64,000 nucleotides of DNA, taken from the NCBI RefSeq assembly GCF_014898815.1, contig NW_026515541.1, positions 744,001-808,000 on the forward strand, in the 5' to 3' direction. The notes under the pieces are model-generated. The model worked only from the letters and a program-made list of their open reading frames with translations, was not told the DNA's origin and made no database searches. Below are positions 12,236 through 26,035 of this stretch, one piece after another. The DNA is from Panonychus citri (taxonomy: Eukaryota; Arthropoda; Arachnida; Trombidiformes; Tetranychidae). A program made the translations under genes and the position numbers. Positions within the stretch are counted from its first letter, which is position 1, and each line of letters begins with the position of its first letter.

Positions 12236-14172
12236 CTATTGCTTAGTAGTATCAACTGGAACCAATGGTTTAACAATTTCCTCCTTGTAAACTTTAACTA
12301 TCGCCTCCAAGACAAAGCGAAATTGATTCTGGAATAACAAAAAAAACCAAAAACAACATTAGAATATAAATTGATTGATTGACAAACAAAATATTAACGA
12401 ACCGAAGTTTGTATTAGCATAGCTCTTTGATCTCTCATTGATCTAAGAATTTCTAATGGATATATTGGTTCATTCGCTTCTATAAGGCACATTGCTGTTT
12501 CCATTAGTATGAGTACTCCGGTTCGTCCGATACCAGCACTGGAAAAGATAAATAAAAGATTATCGTTAATATTATTGATCGAGAAAATATTATCAACCAA
12601 AGAAAGTTCAATTTCTTACCTGCAATGAACTATTATAGGATCGTCTACAGATGATCGATGTTTTCTAACTTTACCAATAAGATTAAGAAATTCAGTAGCA
12701 TCATCGGGAACACCATGATCAGGCCATGCGAGATACTGTAAATGCATCACCTCCCTTTCTTCAGATGTTTCTAAATTGGTTAATTTTAAATGTCTTTCAA
12801 CCATTGAGGAGTTACCACTTTCTGAGGTGCTAACGACCTTTAAATGGTCACCATACTTTTCCGATTCATCTACATCAGGCCAATATTTATGACATTTAGA
12901 TCGACCTCTCTCAAGTAAAGGTGTAACCATAACAATTAGACTACATCCTTGTTCCCAGACCATTTGCCAAAACTCCTCACAGGTACTGGACAATGGCCCT
13001 TGAGTGGCGATATATTTATTAATTAAATCCGAACCGGGTATTTCCATCTGAAAGATATAACAAGATAAATACAATTAGAATCTGATTGGTGATTAAGAAT
13101 CAATCAATATACTTACGTTAACAAAACTAGCGTTTACGTAATCTCCTGAAATACAGTTTTTCAGAATAACTCGAGTGGAATCATCTGCAAACAATCAGAG
13201 ATAAACAATTGAATTAATAAACGTTAATCATAATACGAATCAACAATAGAGAGAAAAAATCAGTTACATAATTAACTTGATTTTCAATGATATCATCATA
13301 CAGGTATATGAAGAGAATTAAGTGTTTGTCAGATTTTCTGTCAAACATGAATTACCAAAGGTAATAATATTAATAGAAACTTGGAACTTGTAACAATTAA
13401 TAATAACAATTTCGAAATCATTAACAAGAAAATGAGATGAAAGGTTGATTGTGGTTACTAAGAATTATATTGTTAACTGTAATCGAGCAATTGAAAACAA
13501 TATCAACATCCGTTGAGAGTTAATTAATTGTAAACATTTAATCAACATAGACATATAAACGGGGAGAGGACAATTTAATTTGATTAAAAGTAATTAGATT
13601 GTTACAAAATCAATTTTTTCTCTCATTCTAACTGACAAGATCAAGGTTCATCTGATACAATTTAAGTTGTGTCTCTAATTAAATCTCTTCTTATTTAAAT
13701 AACCATTGATAATATGAATTGTCTTTCCGTAATTCAATGACAGAATGGAAACAAATTAAGTTAATTCATGAAAATATTAATAGTAAACTAAATAAGTGAA
13801 TGAATTTAGTTGAGTGACAACCAATCTCAGTGTAACAATTATCCATTTTTTTCCCTCGTCTTCAAGTAAAGATTAAGTACAATTAAACAGTGTGAGTAAC
13901 CATGACACCGATATCAATTTCTTTACAATTGTAAAGACAGAAAAAGAAATCAGTATCAACAATTAGCAATGAATTAAATGCTAATCAAAAATGAATAAAG
14001 GTAAAATTAACTATCTAATAAAAAAAAGGAAAGAAACATCAATGGTACTAACAAAAACACTAGAAATACATATAAACATCAAGCAGTGAAAATATATGTT
14101 AGTAAAACAAGGTAAGTGTAATTTAGACAAGGTAAAGTGAGAGTATATAAATAATCACATATGAAGGGAATA

Positions 14173-14215
<43 letters not shown>

Positions 14216-16670
14216 AAGAATTGCCATTGATGATCGAGGTTACATGATTTGCTGAATAAGAATGAAAATGTAAAAAAAAGTAAGTTGCAGGAAAAATGAT
14301 TCTCAAGGACTGTTCAGTAACTATGGTGGAAAGTTAGTCATAAATTCAACATGAAATAATGGGAAAAACTGTGAATTCACGTGGTGGTTAATGAAAAATA
14401 TGTATTGATGAGGATGATATTCAATAAGTTTCATCATGAATGATAAGATCATCTTGACATATCAACAAGAGGGATAATCAAAAACCGTTAATCATGGTCA
14501 ATAAAACTTATATTATTTACTTGATTACGAAATGGGAGAGAGAGAGAGAGACTAACATGATACACCGGTGATTTTGCTTAATATTTTCAAGGACTAATTG
14601 AATATAATCAACAAGTTAATTTACGAATTGCAATTACAATAGCTAATATAATAAATCGGAAGTGTGGGCCTCAATATGAAGATGATCATGATGATAATTG
14701 CCTAAAGGGGAACAACTATTTTCATCGTAAGAACTTATGATTTAAGTTCTGAGAATCAAGAAGAATTAAAAAGAAAAAGATACTATTATTATCAGATTGA
14801 TAAGAAGATGATAATATTTTATCTTCCTCTGTGTCTTCTTTCTCTGTCTATTTTTCAAGATGATCTTCTCTTTTGTTCTTATCGAGAGTCTGGAAGATAA
14901 AAGAGGCTTTTCATCATCACTCGGGTATAATTCAGGATATAATTCAGGGTAGCCGGTTAAGTATATACTTCCTGTGACAACAACAGTCATCTTGATTGAT
15001 TTAATGTTAAATAATTAAATCAATTTTCTTTTGGTCAAGTCAAAGTCATGCTCTAAAGGTGAGTGTTCACTAAAACGAAATGGATTAATTTAAGAGGATT
15101 TGATTATTTAACTAAAGTCTATTAAACAATTAATTGATTGGAGAAAATGTTTACGATACTTATTTAAAAGTAAAAATGGTAAATGGTCAATACTTAAACT
15201 GTAGCAATTTAATGATTTGATTGAGATAAACTAATGAGAATTGAGAAATACCAATCAAGAGTAAAAAACTCACTTAGGTAGTTTAATTGCATGCAATTAA
15301 CAGAGTTTCATTTAATAGCTCTCTCTCTCTCTCTCTCTCTCTCCTATTCGAGCTCATTGTAAATCAAGAAGATATCACAAAGTAATAAACGATAATTGAG
15401 TGATGGATTGATTTAGACCGTGAACAATCAAGAATATACTTGATTGTAATTTGATGTAAACGTTAGTCAACAATCAGATTGAAATCATTATTTTACTTAT
15501 GATTATGGTTGTTGACACACATGAACCAGATCACAATTCAGCAGGTAAATATAGAATCAATTGGAGCACTTGATTAAAATTAATGAGAATTCATGATTAA
15601 CTTACAAGGTGATATGTCTCTGTAACGGTTTTTACAAAGATTGTCTGGTAAGCGAGCAACGGACATCCCTTCTCCCGGCTTTCTACGGTAAAGTTGCTGT
15701 TGTAATCAAGAAAATGAGTCATTAATTAGTGGCCATTACGACGATATTGATGGTTATCTCAATCAATCACTTTAGTATCTTCATAGTTCACAACACTTAC
15801 TTCAAATTGAAATATGATTGCTCCAGATTCGAGACCCTCTCGGAGTAACATTATTGATTCTAGGAGACGGTCACATTTTGTCCTTGATCTTGAGGAAGGT
15901 GATGCATCCACAGGAATGTACTGAAAAGGTGGCTCCTCATCATCATGTCCATCCTCATTTGTGGTGATATCTCTTGAATAAACTGCAAGAGTAGCGGTGG
16001 AAAAAATAGATTGTTGTTGAAATTGTAGTGAATGAAACATAGATGATTAAGAGAAAGCAAATAAGATGGATGAATAAATGAGGGTAATTGAAAGATTGAT
16101 GACAAAATGAAGATGATGGAGAGTAGTGAAAGAGTGATGAGGGAGGCAGATTAATTAAGGGATAAATAGACAAAAAATATCACAAACAATGTTTTCTGAC
16201 AAACAAACCCATACAGCAGCATTTGCCGAAAATCATGAAACAGTAGTGGAAATAATTTAGTGAATCAATTGATCAACAAACATTTAAAACTAATCAGATA
16301 AGAAGATGAAAGAACTGAAGATAAAAGCATCGAAAAATGAAGACGATGATGATGAGTGTATTAAAAAGTAATCCAAAGTCTCATATCGGCCAAAGTATAG
16401 AATCAGATTTGATTGATGAAAGAGAGAAGAGTAAATTTGTTAAGAGAGAGAAATGTAAGATATGGAAGAGAAAATGAAGAGAAGAGAAGGGGGAAGATTG
16501 AGAGAGTTAGATGACGAGGGAGTCTCTCTTTTTTTCTCTTTCTACATAAATTTTCACTCAGACTGTCTCATGAATTACCACCAATCCCCTTTCATTCACA
16601 ATTTTCCTCCGCCTTCTCGAAAATTTCTTATTACCAGAAAGGAAAACAACATCGAGAGCCGAAGAGTAGC

Positions 16671-16719
<49 letters not shown>

Positions 16720-18359
16720 GAGGGCGATAAAAAGAGAGAGATGTGGGAGAGAGGGAGTGTTAAAAGTGGGAGAGTAAATGTTGATGATAAAAAGTAACAA
16801 CTATCTGATCAGGATGAGTTTTTTGTAGATTAAGAATCAAGTTAATGGAGAGAAAGTAAAAAAATGTGATTTGCAGAAAGAGAAAGAGGTCGGGATTGAG
16901 ACACGTGAAAAGCGTGTTGACCGGTAGACAGAGACAGGACATCAAATCATCGGTAACTAAATGTAAACAGAGACTCAAGACGATGGTGTAAGATGATAAT
17001 GGGAAGGTTATAAGGAAGATGAAACATCGAAAGGTAAAGTCCATACCAAGTGGTCGTATGGTTAAAATCAATTCTCCGTCAATCTCAGTGTCCTTTGTTG
17101 ATCGGATCAATTTGACAACCTTCATGATGGGAAAACAAAGAAAAAAGAAAAAAAATGGATCAATAGAAAGTCATTGAAGAAATTAATGAAGATGATGACA
17201 AGTAAAACACAATTTACAGATTTTCACAGTTAAATTTATCATCATTAACATTGCAGTTACTTTCCACTTGAAGATTGACAAATAAGAATGAAAAATTAAC
17301 GCCATCTCTCAGAAAGATTATATAAATCAATGATTTTAATCATAAGTTCCCTTGGAAACATTGACCACAAACAGTTAAACAATCTAATTTAATTTCTAAA
17401 AATATATTAGGAAATAAATTAATTACAACAGGAAAAGAAACTAATGTGTAAATTATGATTTCAAACACAAACATAATCTATTGGTAAATTATGATTGTAA
17501 CTATTTGTAGAATTCACTTAATTAGTAAAAGCACTAGAAATACACTTGCTGATGAAATTGTGTTGATGTTTTCAGTGTTTTCTTTACTCAAAATTCAATA
17601 GTTTAATTAACTAATTTTATTTACCTGATCATGGGTAAGACCCTCAACGTCTTTACCATTGACCGACATAACCTGGTCTCCTTCATTCAATTTGGGTATA
17701 GTTGAATCCGCTGGCGTATTTGGGGCAACACGGGACACTAATACTGGTAAATTTTGATCCGCACCTCCCTGTAAGAGTGTTAGTATGACAATGATAAAGT
17801 GGTTAGTGAGAGTATAAGTGCGTAGGGGAGAGAGAAGAGAGAAATTGGAGTGAGAACTTGAGAAGACTTAAATTTGAGATTAAAAGACGTTCTATGTTGA
17901 TGATGATGATGTAAACAATGATGAGCATGAGTAAATCATAGAGAAAGTATTTTGACGGATACAATGACAATGGTATTCAACTGGTGGATGATTAAGGTAA
18001 GAAAATTAACGATTCAATTTTCAATTTTTCTCTTAATCTTGAATGAGAATGAAAAAGTGAAACTAATGATTCGAGAAAGTAAAAAAAAGAGAAAACAAAA
18101 AAAGGAGAGTATATTTGATGAAGGAAAAGGAAATTTTTTTTTCTTCTCTTATTATTATGACGAATACTTTTGAATGAAACAAGAAAAACGTCTCCTTTCC
18201 TTCTGACTGAATAACATTGTGAATGAAGAATCAATTCAAGTTATTCCAAGCGGATCCCAGGTATTTAAAACATTCCAGTAAAAGAATGATAATTTGTGCT
18301 CTGGGATAGTGAGTAAGGAAGGCTGAGAGACGATGTAAGAAGAAAAGAGAGAAGAAGAT

Positions 18360-18431
<72 letters not shown>

Positions 18432-21400
18432 AAGTTGAAAAGCAAGCAAGAAAAAAGAGGAAAGGGAAGGGACGAAATCGGGAGATGTAGAAGAAGAGGT
18501 AGAGTGAGTAAGTGAGTGAATGAGAGAGTAAATGAAAGATGATGATAAGAGGAGGAAAAGTAGATAGAGATTGAGTGAGTAAACGAGCGAGCCCAAAAGA
18601 CCACACCAATAAGAGAAAATGAGCCAACAAGTACATCCAGCGACACCATTGATAATAATAAATCAACATCAACATCAACATCATCATCAAACATCATGCA
18701 ACAAGTTACAAGTTACAAATACCTAAACTTAACTATACATCACCCTCATGTTTATCTTCATCATTATAATCGTACTTTTTGTTTCCCTAATCATGTAAAT
18801 GAATAAATACCTTGACATTGAAGCCAAACCTTCCTTGTTCATCAGGTTTCATACGAATAGTTATGAGAGCAGGTTGTCCCTGAGTTGGAGATTCATCGAT
18901 AAATAAACTTAAACGGAGATTTTTAATATTCCCTTTGCCGGTACTTGATGTTGATGATGGAGATGTTGGTGATACTGGTGAAGGTATTCCTGGAGATGAA
19001 GATGGTTCCGGTGGGATGGGTGAGGTGTCAAGTTGTCGTTCTAATGAAGGTTCTTTGCTAAAATTTATTGGACCATTACTATCAATGTAAGGGACATTAC
19101 GAAATGAGAGAGGTGATGGACGGTAATTAGACGGACTTCCATCTGATGTAGCACTTTCCCGGATCCTAAGTGAGTAAGTAGAGAGAAAGAGAGAAAAAAA
19201 CACAACAATTAGTAAACAATTTAAATCAAAACAACACAAAGAAACGAAACTATTGATCACATTAACCGAAAATAAATAGAAGAAAAAAAGACAAAAGTAT
19301 TTGTTTTTTGCTTCACAATCAGTCTCACGATTTTGTGAACAGATCACAAACATGAGACACTTGCAGGTAAACAATTAAAAAGTGAAAGTTTCACAATTAA
19401 TCAACAATTAAGATAAAAAAATGATGATCATGATAATAGAAGTTAGAGTAATGGAAGACAATATCCCAACCTAGATCTCATAAGTTCACTTGAAGCCTGG
19501 AAAATTGGAAGATAAGAAACACCGAGGAAATTAGTTATCATTGATTGTTCAGTTGAATTAAGGTCATCGAATTATTGGTAAAATGAGTCGATTAATTAAC
19601 ACAAATCGAAAACTTAATTGAAGTGTAACAGTTAACACACACACACACACAATTCGAAAACTTAAATTTAATTAATTAGCAGAAATGAGAATTTTTTTCT
19701 GCTTCGTTTTCAACAGAAAGTTAAAAAAAAGGTTGAGAATAGGTGAGATTGTTTAATAGAGTCGATGGGAAAAAAGAAAAGAACAAAAAAATAGGATATA
19801 AATTGAATTGGAATCAATCATCACTAATTATAAGAAAGAAATCACTGAATTCCGGTTACCAAGCAAAAACAAAGATTATTTTCTGCCTCAAGGCAACGTA
19901 GGTTTGCCTTATTATATTTTAACTCTAGTTAAGTTTAGATGCTCAGTGCAATGTTGCCCTATTTTTAGACTCAGGATGAAATACGCAATCAAATGAGTGT
20001 GTAAACGCCTTCAACTTTTTTCATCTTCTAGATTTTTATTCATCATCTTCTCAGCACTATCATCATTATTATCATCATTATCATCATCATCATCGTCATC
20101 ATCATATTCTTTTTCATCTTCATCTTCTTTCATTCTTGCTTTTTTCAAGCATTCATTTAACTTGAAAGAAGTTATTTTTTTCTGTATGTTGAAAGAAAAC
20201 ACTATTAACAAGAGATGATGTTGATTCTGATGTTGATGATGATACAAAAAGATACAAGTTTCAAGTTTTTACCATTAATTTGTTATGATAAATTTAAAAC
20301 TTTTGCTGGTATCACTCACACAAGTTATACTTATGTTCATGAATAGTTTGGGTTGAACAATCTGTTAGGTTGGATTGTTGAATGAATTAGATGCTTTTAT
20401 CAATTTTAATCAGAATGAGTAATGATTATATTATGAGGTATCATCATCATCATTTAGAATAACAATATACATTGATGATTAATATTGTGAAAGAAAATTC
20501 ATTCATTGATTGAATGTTTAATCTTGATTAATGTTTGTATTTTATCAAACTTACCTTAGATCATCAGTGAAAGTTTGTCGAGATGAGTTTCTTTGACTAT
20601 TGGAGCAAATTGAATCAATTGATTTTTCAATACTTCCATTTATTACTCCGTCAACTGTTAACCTTTGATGTTGATGATGAGTTACAAAAGCGGTTGTTGC
20701 TGATGTGAAACAGGGCAATGATTTGGCATTAGGTGAGATTGAGCCACATTTAAGTGACCCACAACTGACCGCGGGAACAGAACCATGACCTGAAACAGAG
20801 GTTACTGGAGAGTTCGATGACGCACCTCCAACGCCATTGACTAATTTGTTTGAAGGCCAGTGAGAACTATGCCGAGGTGATAAACTGTTAGAAACATTCG
20901 AATGTGAGATCTCGGTGGTTCGACCAGACGAACAAAAAGTGGGAACAGTTTGTCGAGCGTAACGGCGACTTGTTGTTCTTTGGAACGTTTTCTCTGGTCG
21001 AATTCTCCTTTTACCTTCTTCTAAAGTTTGATATTCCGTTTTACCACTAAAAAAGTCAAAGAGAAAAAATCAAAAATGAATAAGTTGAACTGTAGAAAAT
21101 ATTTTGCTAAGTGAACGACTGTATAATCTTCACGAACTTATTTTCGTACCTGTAACGGAATTTAGAACCTAATTGAAAGAAGAAGAAAAACCTTTTCGTC
21201 TGAGGCTTAGGACTTTGGAGACGGAAAAAGGTGTGATGTTCAACACAACTTTTCCAAAGAACTTTACAACATCGATAATTATTCAAATCAAAACCAATCA
21301 TGTTATCAAATTTTTCGAGTCCTTCTCGCCTTAATTGTATAAAAAAATGTTTCCTTTTAAATGAGATCTTGATTATTTTGGCCCAACAAAAAGTATTCAT

Positions 21401-23779
21401 TTTGATACTATTCTGGAAAACAACGATACCAGAAGAGCTAACACCCATTTGAATATCAGATCCATTTTGGTCCTAAATTGTGATTTAAAGAGGTAACAAT
21501 TAGCAACAATTAATGATGATGTTGGATAATGTTAATGTTTAATTACCTTAGCCCAATGAAGCTCAATACCATACATATCTAACTTTTTGGCATGATCAAG
21601 GAAATTAAATTCAGCATCAGCAGGAGTTTGGCCTCTGTTTAAAGAGAAAAATAGAAACATTAATAACAGAATATTAAAAGAAAAACTTGAGAATTAATTA
21701 ACTGATTAGAATAGAAAATCTAAATTCGAAAATGATAAATAATCAAAAAGCAATAATGTCTCGATAAACAACAAAACTGACAAGGTGAATACCTGTTATA
21801 ATTAAACATGGTAAACATGATATTTTTTTCCTATTTAAACATTGATCATATAATTAACTAGAGAAGTTAAAAATATTGGACTGATGCAGCTGATAAATTT
21901 CAACAATTTACTAACTAATGTAAACATTATTATCCATGAAAGTATTGGCTGAGAATGAGTAATTGCAACAATTTAGTCAAATGGCTACGCCATCTTTTTG
22001 AGATCAATAATCTGTTAATGTTTTGGAAACAACAAATGATCACTTGGTCAGTTATGTGAATAATTTAGGTTTCAACGTTAATATAATCAACAATTAACTA
22101 AATCAACGCGAAACTTACTGATGAAGCTGATGAATCTCACTAATTTTCTTCTCAATTTCGGATGTTTGGTTTGGAAGTAGACGAAGCTCAGATAGATATC
22201 CAGGTTTATGTTCCTCTGAATTATAGTCTCCAAGTTCAGCTGAAATTTGAGTAAAAGAAAAAGATTAATTATTAATTGAATGAAAGATTGATCATGAAAA
22301 TATGAAAATAAACGAGAGTAAACATAGAGGGAGAAAGACAAGTGTCAAAAATAGAATTGGTGACAAGAGAAGAGTTTAAACATATGTTAACAAAATGATA
22401 ACAATTAAGGAAACAATTTGATTCTCACATTGAGCCGCGTAACTTGCTAATAGAACCGCTGATGCCGGAGGAACCAAGAATTTATTATCGAGAATATCTC
22501 GTCGTAATTGAAGAAAAAAATGATATCTAAATTGGAGATGAAATAAAAAGGAGACAATTAAAAAGAAAAGAACAATTAAAGAAGTAATGACAATCGCCTT
22601 ACCTGGTAAATTCTTCTTGTAATTTACTTGGGTCTGATGCGTAAAATTTTACTCGAAAATATAAAGTATGAAGTGAGTTTCCATATAGTTGCTTTTTGAG
22701 ACTTTTGTTAGCATCGAGCCATTTCTGTGTGTATATAAGGGAGAGAAGAAAAGATTGAAAGGAAATGAGAATAATTAAATATTTCCTCATTAGTGTTATA
22801 TGATTTTCTCTTTCTTATGAAAGAAAACGAAGCACAAGATGAACGGAGATCATTTGAAAACTAACCATTTGTTCAGAACTAGAAGAAGATTTTGAAGAAT
22901 GAGTTGACACTGGAGTTGACGGACTATTAATACTTAAGCTTGAGTTTTGAGTGAGTGAGAGATGACCATTTACTGAGAATGAAGTATTTAAGCCAGCAGA
23001 TCGATGATAAGTATCAACATATTGAAGTCCGAAATAGTCTTTCTCAATAAGTTCCAAATGTTCAAAAACCAGATCTAATAGAACTTGTCCTTTGCTATTT
23101 TTCTGTATAAATAGAATCAAAATGATGAATGAAAAAGAGAGAAAGAAAAAGATTAATATTACAATCAGTTCATAGAATCAATAAGTGAAAAGGGAGAAGA
23201 AAAAATTGAAGAATAAGAGAAAAAAACACCATCAATTCATGCTCCGTTTACTCGATGACAGTTAATCCTTAATTAGATAAGAAAATCATGTAACGGAACT
23301 GAAAACACGGATCAACTGTGACTAAGGATAAACTCGGTAATAGTAAAACAAGAAGAAGAAAAAAGTTGAAAGTAAATATTAGCCAATTGTTAATATCGAA
23401 ACATTTTCAGTGTGTAACTTTTTCCTTCAAGTACTCAGGTAATCAGGTGAGAAATTATATCCAATAGTTGAGAATTAACAATGATGACTATGGATGAATG
23501 GACATCATTTAATAATCGCAAGTAATAATGAGAACAAAGACAATTAACTGGAACAATCAATTGTTTACACCAATAACTTACATCTAATGTAAATACATGA
23601 TGTACATCATCGAGGAAAATTACTTTGCATCGAGTTGTTTTAATTGGTTTAACTGGAGGTGAGGTAACACTGGAATTATTGCTTGATTGTCTATCACGAA
23701 TTTGGATTAACTCGTTTTCTCTGACATTGTAAGTACCACTAGATCCTCGAAAGCCACTGACAAATGTACGTTTGGACAT
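12236..23779 (-). CDS. PTPN4: FERM-PDZ protein tyrosine phosphatase, PTPN4/PTPN3 (Ptpmeg) type
   Basis: Seventeen coding exons join without a frame error (1,082 aa): 23779-23582, 23102-22866, 22724-22603, 22526-22429, 22239-22119, 21634-21547, 21472-21150, 21046-20555, 19165-18811, 17768-17625, 17119-17047, 15982-15801, 15696-15606, 13184-13117, 13047-12620, 12538-12403, 12328-12236. Order: FERM (about 47-395, including [20 protein letters not shown] and VEHHTFFRL), FERM-adjacent and Ser-rich linker, PDZ (about 672-760, [23 protein letters not shown]), PTP (about 785-1075). Catalytic signatures are intact: [23 protein letters not shown] and the P-loop [10 protein letters not shown], split by an intron after HC-S. 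Such enzymes dephosphorylate tyrosines at the cortical cytoskeleton. It is longer than human PTPN4 (926 aa), mostly from a Ser-rich FERM insert and a long linker. The ATG follows a probable 5' leader acceptor at about 23790. Confidence 0.95.
14175..14210. repeat. (GA)n microsatellite in PTPN4 intron
   Basis: About 36 bases of pure ga repeat on the plus strand, that is ct on the transcribed sense strand. Confidence 0.95.
15319..15343. repeat. (CT)n microsatellite in PTPN4 intron
   Basis: About 25 bases of ct repeat on the plus strand, opposite in orientation to the other tracts of this gene. Confidence 0.9.
16673..16716. repeat. (GA)n microsatellite in PTPN4 intron
   Basis: About 44 bases of ga repeat. 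The long open frames that cross it on both strands are products of the repeat, not genes. Confidence 0.95.
18362..18428. repeat. (GA)n microsatellite, about 67 bp, in PTPN4 intron
   Basis: The longest ga tract in the window. It opens all three minus frames (Leu-Ser repeats), which explains three overlapping spurious frames of 120-150 codons here. Confidence 0.95.
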
Positions 23780-26035
23780 TTCTCCGTCTACAAACAATGG
23801 AAAAGAAAAATTGAGTTAATCAATCAGGTAAAACACTGTTGGTTAAAACAAGAGAATCCAAAGCCATTGAGAAAAAAAAAGAGTGTACTGGTCAAGTAGA
23901 GTAGAGAGAATGAGAGAGAGAAAAAAAATCGCCAAGTAAATCAATAAATAAATGGCTAAACTAAATTGACAATTAGCTTATTCACAGAATCGATCCAAGG
24001 ATAAAACCACAATGAACAGTTAGATTTGAATGGGAAGGGCAGTTAACCCCTAAGGTGATCAAGTGGATAAAAGATGTAAAGATGATAACAGTTGATTGTA
24101 GTTCTTTTTTTAAATTATGGCTCCTTGGATAATCCAAAATAAACAGAGACAAATTATCGAATCAAGGTAAGAGAAACCCATTGACAATCCACTGAGAAAG
24201 TGATAAAGAATCACAATAATGATGGTAACAATCAACATATGTAACTTTATCGATAATTTGTCTGTTCGCATTCTCTGTGTAGTAATTAATACTTACACTT
24301 GTCAAGATTGACATGAAATGGCATGTTGATTAGTCCATATCACAATCAACTTATACAAATAAATAAATAGACATAATAACCTATCACAACTTGGGCAATC
24401 CTACCAAAGACACTGGTAAGCCCACCGGAAATACTGAAGCAAATGGATCAATCAGTGATTCCATCAACAAATTGATACAATCCATAATTGACCAGACAGA
24501 AACATATACAATTATTATAACACATACACAGGGAGAGAGAGAAAGTGAGAGTAAAAGAATAGAAAAAAAAACGAAAGAAATAGAAAGAGAAAAGTAAAAG
24601 GGCAAAAACAAAGAAAAAAAGAGAGTAAAAAAGACAGAAACAAAAGAGAGACAATTAATTTAGATGATTGGGTTTAGGTGAACAATTAGTTGACATTAAT
24701 CGAGAATTGATTAATTCTATTGATTTGATTGTGTGACCGGTGAGAAACATGAATATGTTAATTAATCGATTAAATTAAACTAACAACACGCGCTGAAAGA
24801 GAGAAGACAAAAAAATTAGAAAGAAAAGAAAGAGAAACAAAAAGATTAACTAAAATTAGAAAGAGAAAGAGAAAGGAAACACCCAGTCTTTCTTTTCTTT
24901 CTTTTATTCTCTTTCTTTTTTTTTCTTCACTTTGAGCGCCACTTTTGAAATTTTTTTCTTAATCGAAAATTAATTAAACCAACAATTTGCAATTTTCTTC
25001 AAAACTAATTAGCAAACATTTCTTTTCAATTTAATAATATACATTCGAATGTGTTGGCTAATTGTTGAGTGATAATCATTTTATTGTAACAATTAAGTTG
25101 AATGATTAGTTGATTTCTATCTCAATGAAAGTAACAATTTAAACTTCATCTGGAATTTATCATTGAAATATCATTGAGAAAATTGAGATTAGTTAAGATT
25201 ACAATCAATTAGTATTTGTTTCCAATTGATTGGTTAATCATTTAATAGTATTCAGACTTTGTTAACAATTTACATTCTTGGTTGAGGTTAAATTGTTGAT
25301 GGAGAAAAAGTTTAATCACTTGTGATTTGATTTACATTTTCATCTCTCTTGAGAGTTAATTGTTGATTTAATCTCATCGTCAGTTGAACAATTTAGTGTT
25401 AATCAAATAATCAAATTAAATGAAAAATGTTTAATTTTATGGATAAAAAAATCTTCTCATTCTCATAAGAGATAATTGTTATTCAATCCAAATTAATTTC
25501 CACTAATCAACTAACCTAATTTAACGGTAATTTAATGATAATAATAAAGAAACAAATTGACCATTAGTGAAAAGAGTGGTCAGTTGTTGATCTAATTACT
25601 TTTAATTTATTATGTCTATTCATTAATGCGGTCAGTTTAATATTATATTTATATCATCAACAATTTACTAATTGTTTCCGCATCAATAAAAATCTAAAAT
25701 TAAAAATCAACATCAATATTCAGTTAACAATTAAGACGATTGGTTACAAATTGCTCGTAGTAAAATTATAATCACAGTTATAACAATAATTATCTATGGA
25801 TAGGTAATTGTATTAGAAAAGGTTAACAGATTAAAAGTAAATTTAATTGTGATTAAATTGTGTTGATTAATCGAATAGGCAATTAAAAAGAAGATTAAAA
25901 ATAGGAAAAAGTGAGAAAAATTATTTCGGCTTTTGTTTGTTTGTTTGTTTGTTTTCGCGATGAATTAAAGATGAAGATGATTAAGATTTTGGGTATTGGC
26001 CTTAATTGTTGAGAATTAAATTGTTAATTGGTTAA
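23780..26035. other. Upstream region of PTPN4 and 3' flank of the next gene
   Basis: Likely holds 5' leader exon(s) of PTPN4 and the 3' UTR of the gene at 26036. Purine-rich tracts at 24530-24660 and 24790-24870 create low-complexity frames. No further gene is supported. Confidence 0.45.

Noticed and set aside
14766..14990. 75-codon minus frame with [19 protein letters not shown]
   Set aside because: Lies in a PTPN4 intron between exons that already join in phase; homology to the phosphatase is absent.
16462..16800. Open frames on both strands across 16.5-16.8 kb
   Set aside because: Low-complexity translation of a GA tract within a PTPN4 intron.
18231..18697. Three overlapping minus-strand frames of 121-153 codons
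   Set aside because: They are open only because of the GA microsatellite, which reads as Leu-Ser repeats; they lie in an intron.
19471..19496. 26-nt micro-exon of PTPN4 (would read ASSELMRS)
   Set aside because: It has both splice sites, but joining it after 20555 shifts the frame to a stop, while 20555 to 19165 joins directly in frame.
19997..20247. Ser-rich (+) and Asp-rich (-) frames
   Set aside because: Both are translations of an atc/tca repeat within a PTPN4 intron.
24384..24654. Plus and minus frames near 24.4-24.65 kb
   Set aside because: No ATG start on plus; purine tract on minus; no domain. Could be leader sequence but not a supported gene.
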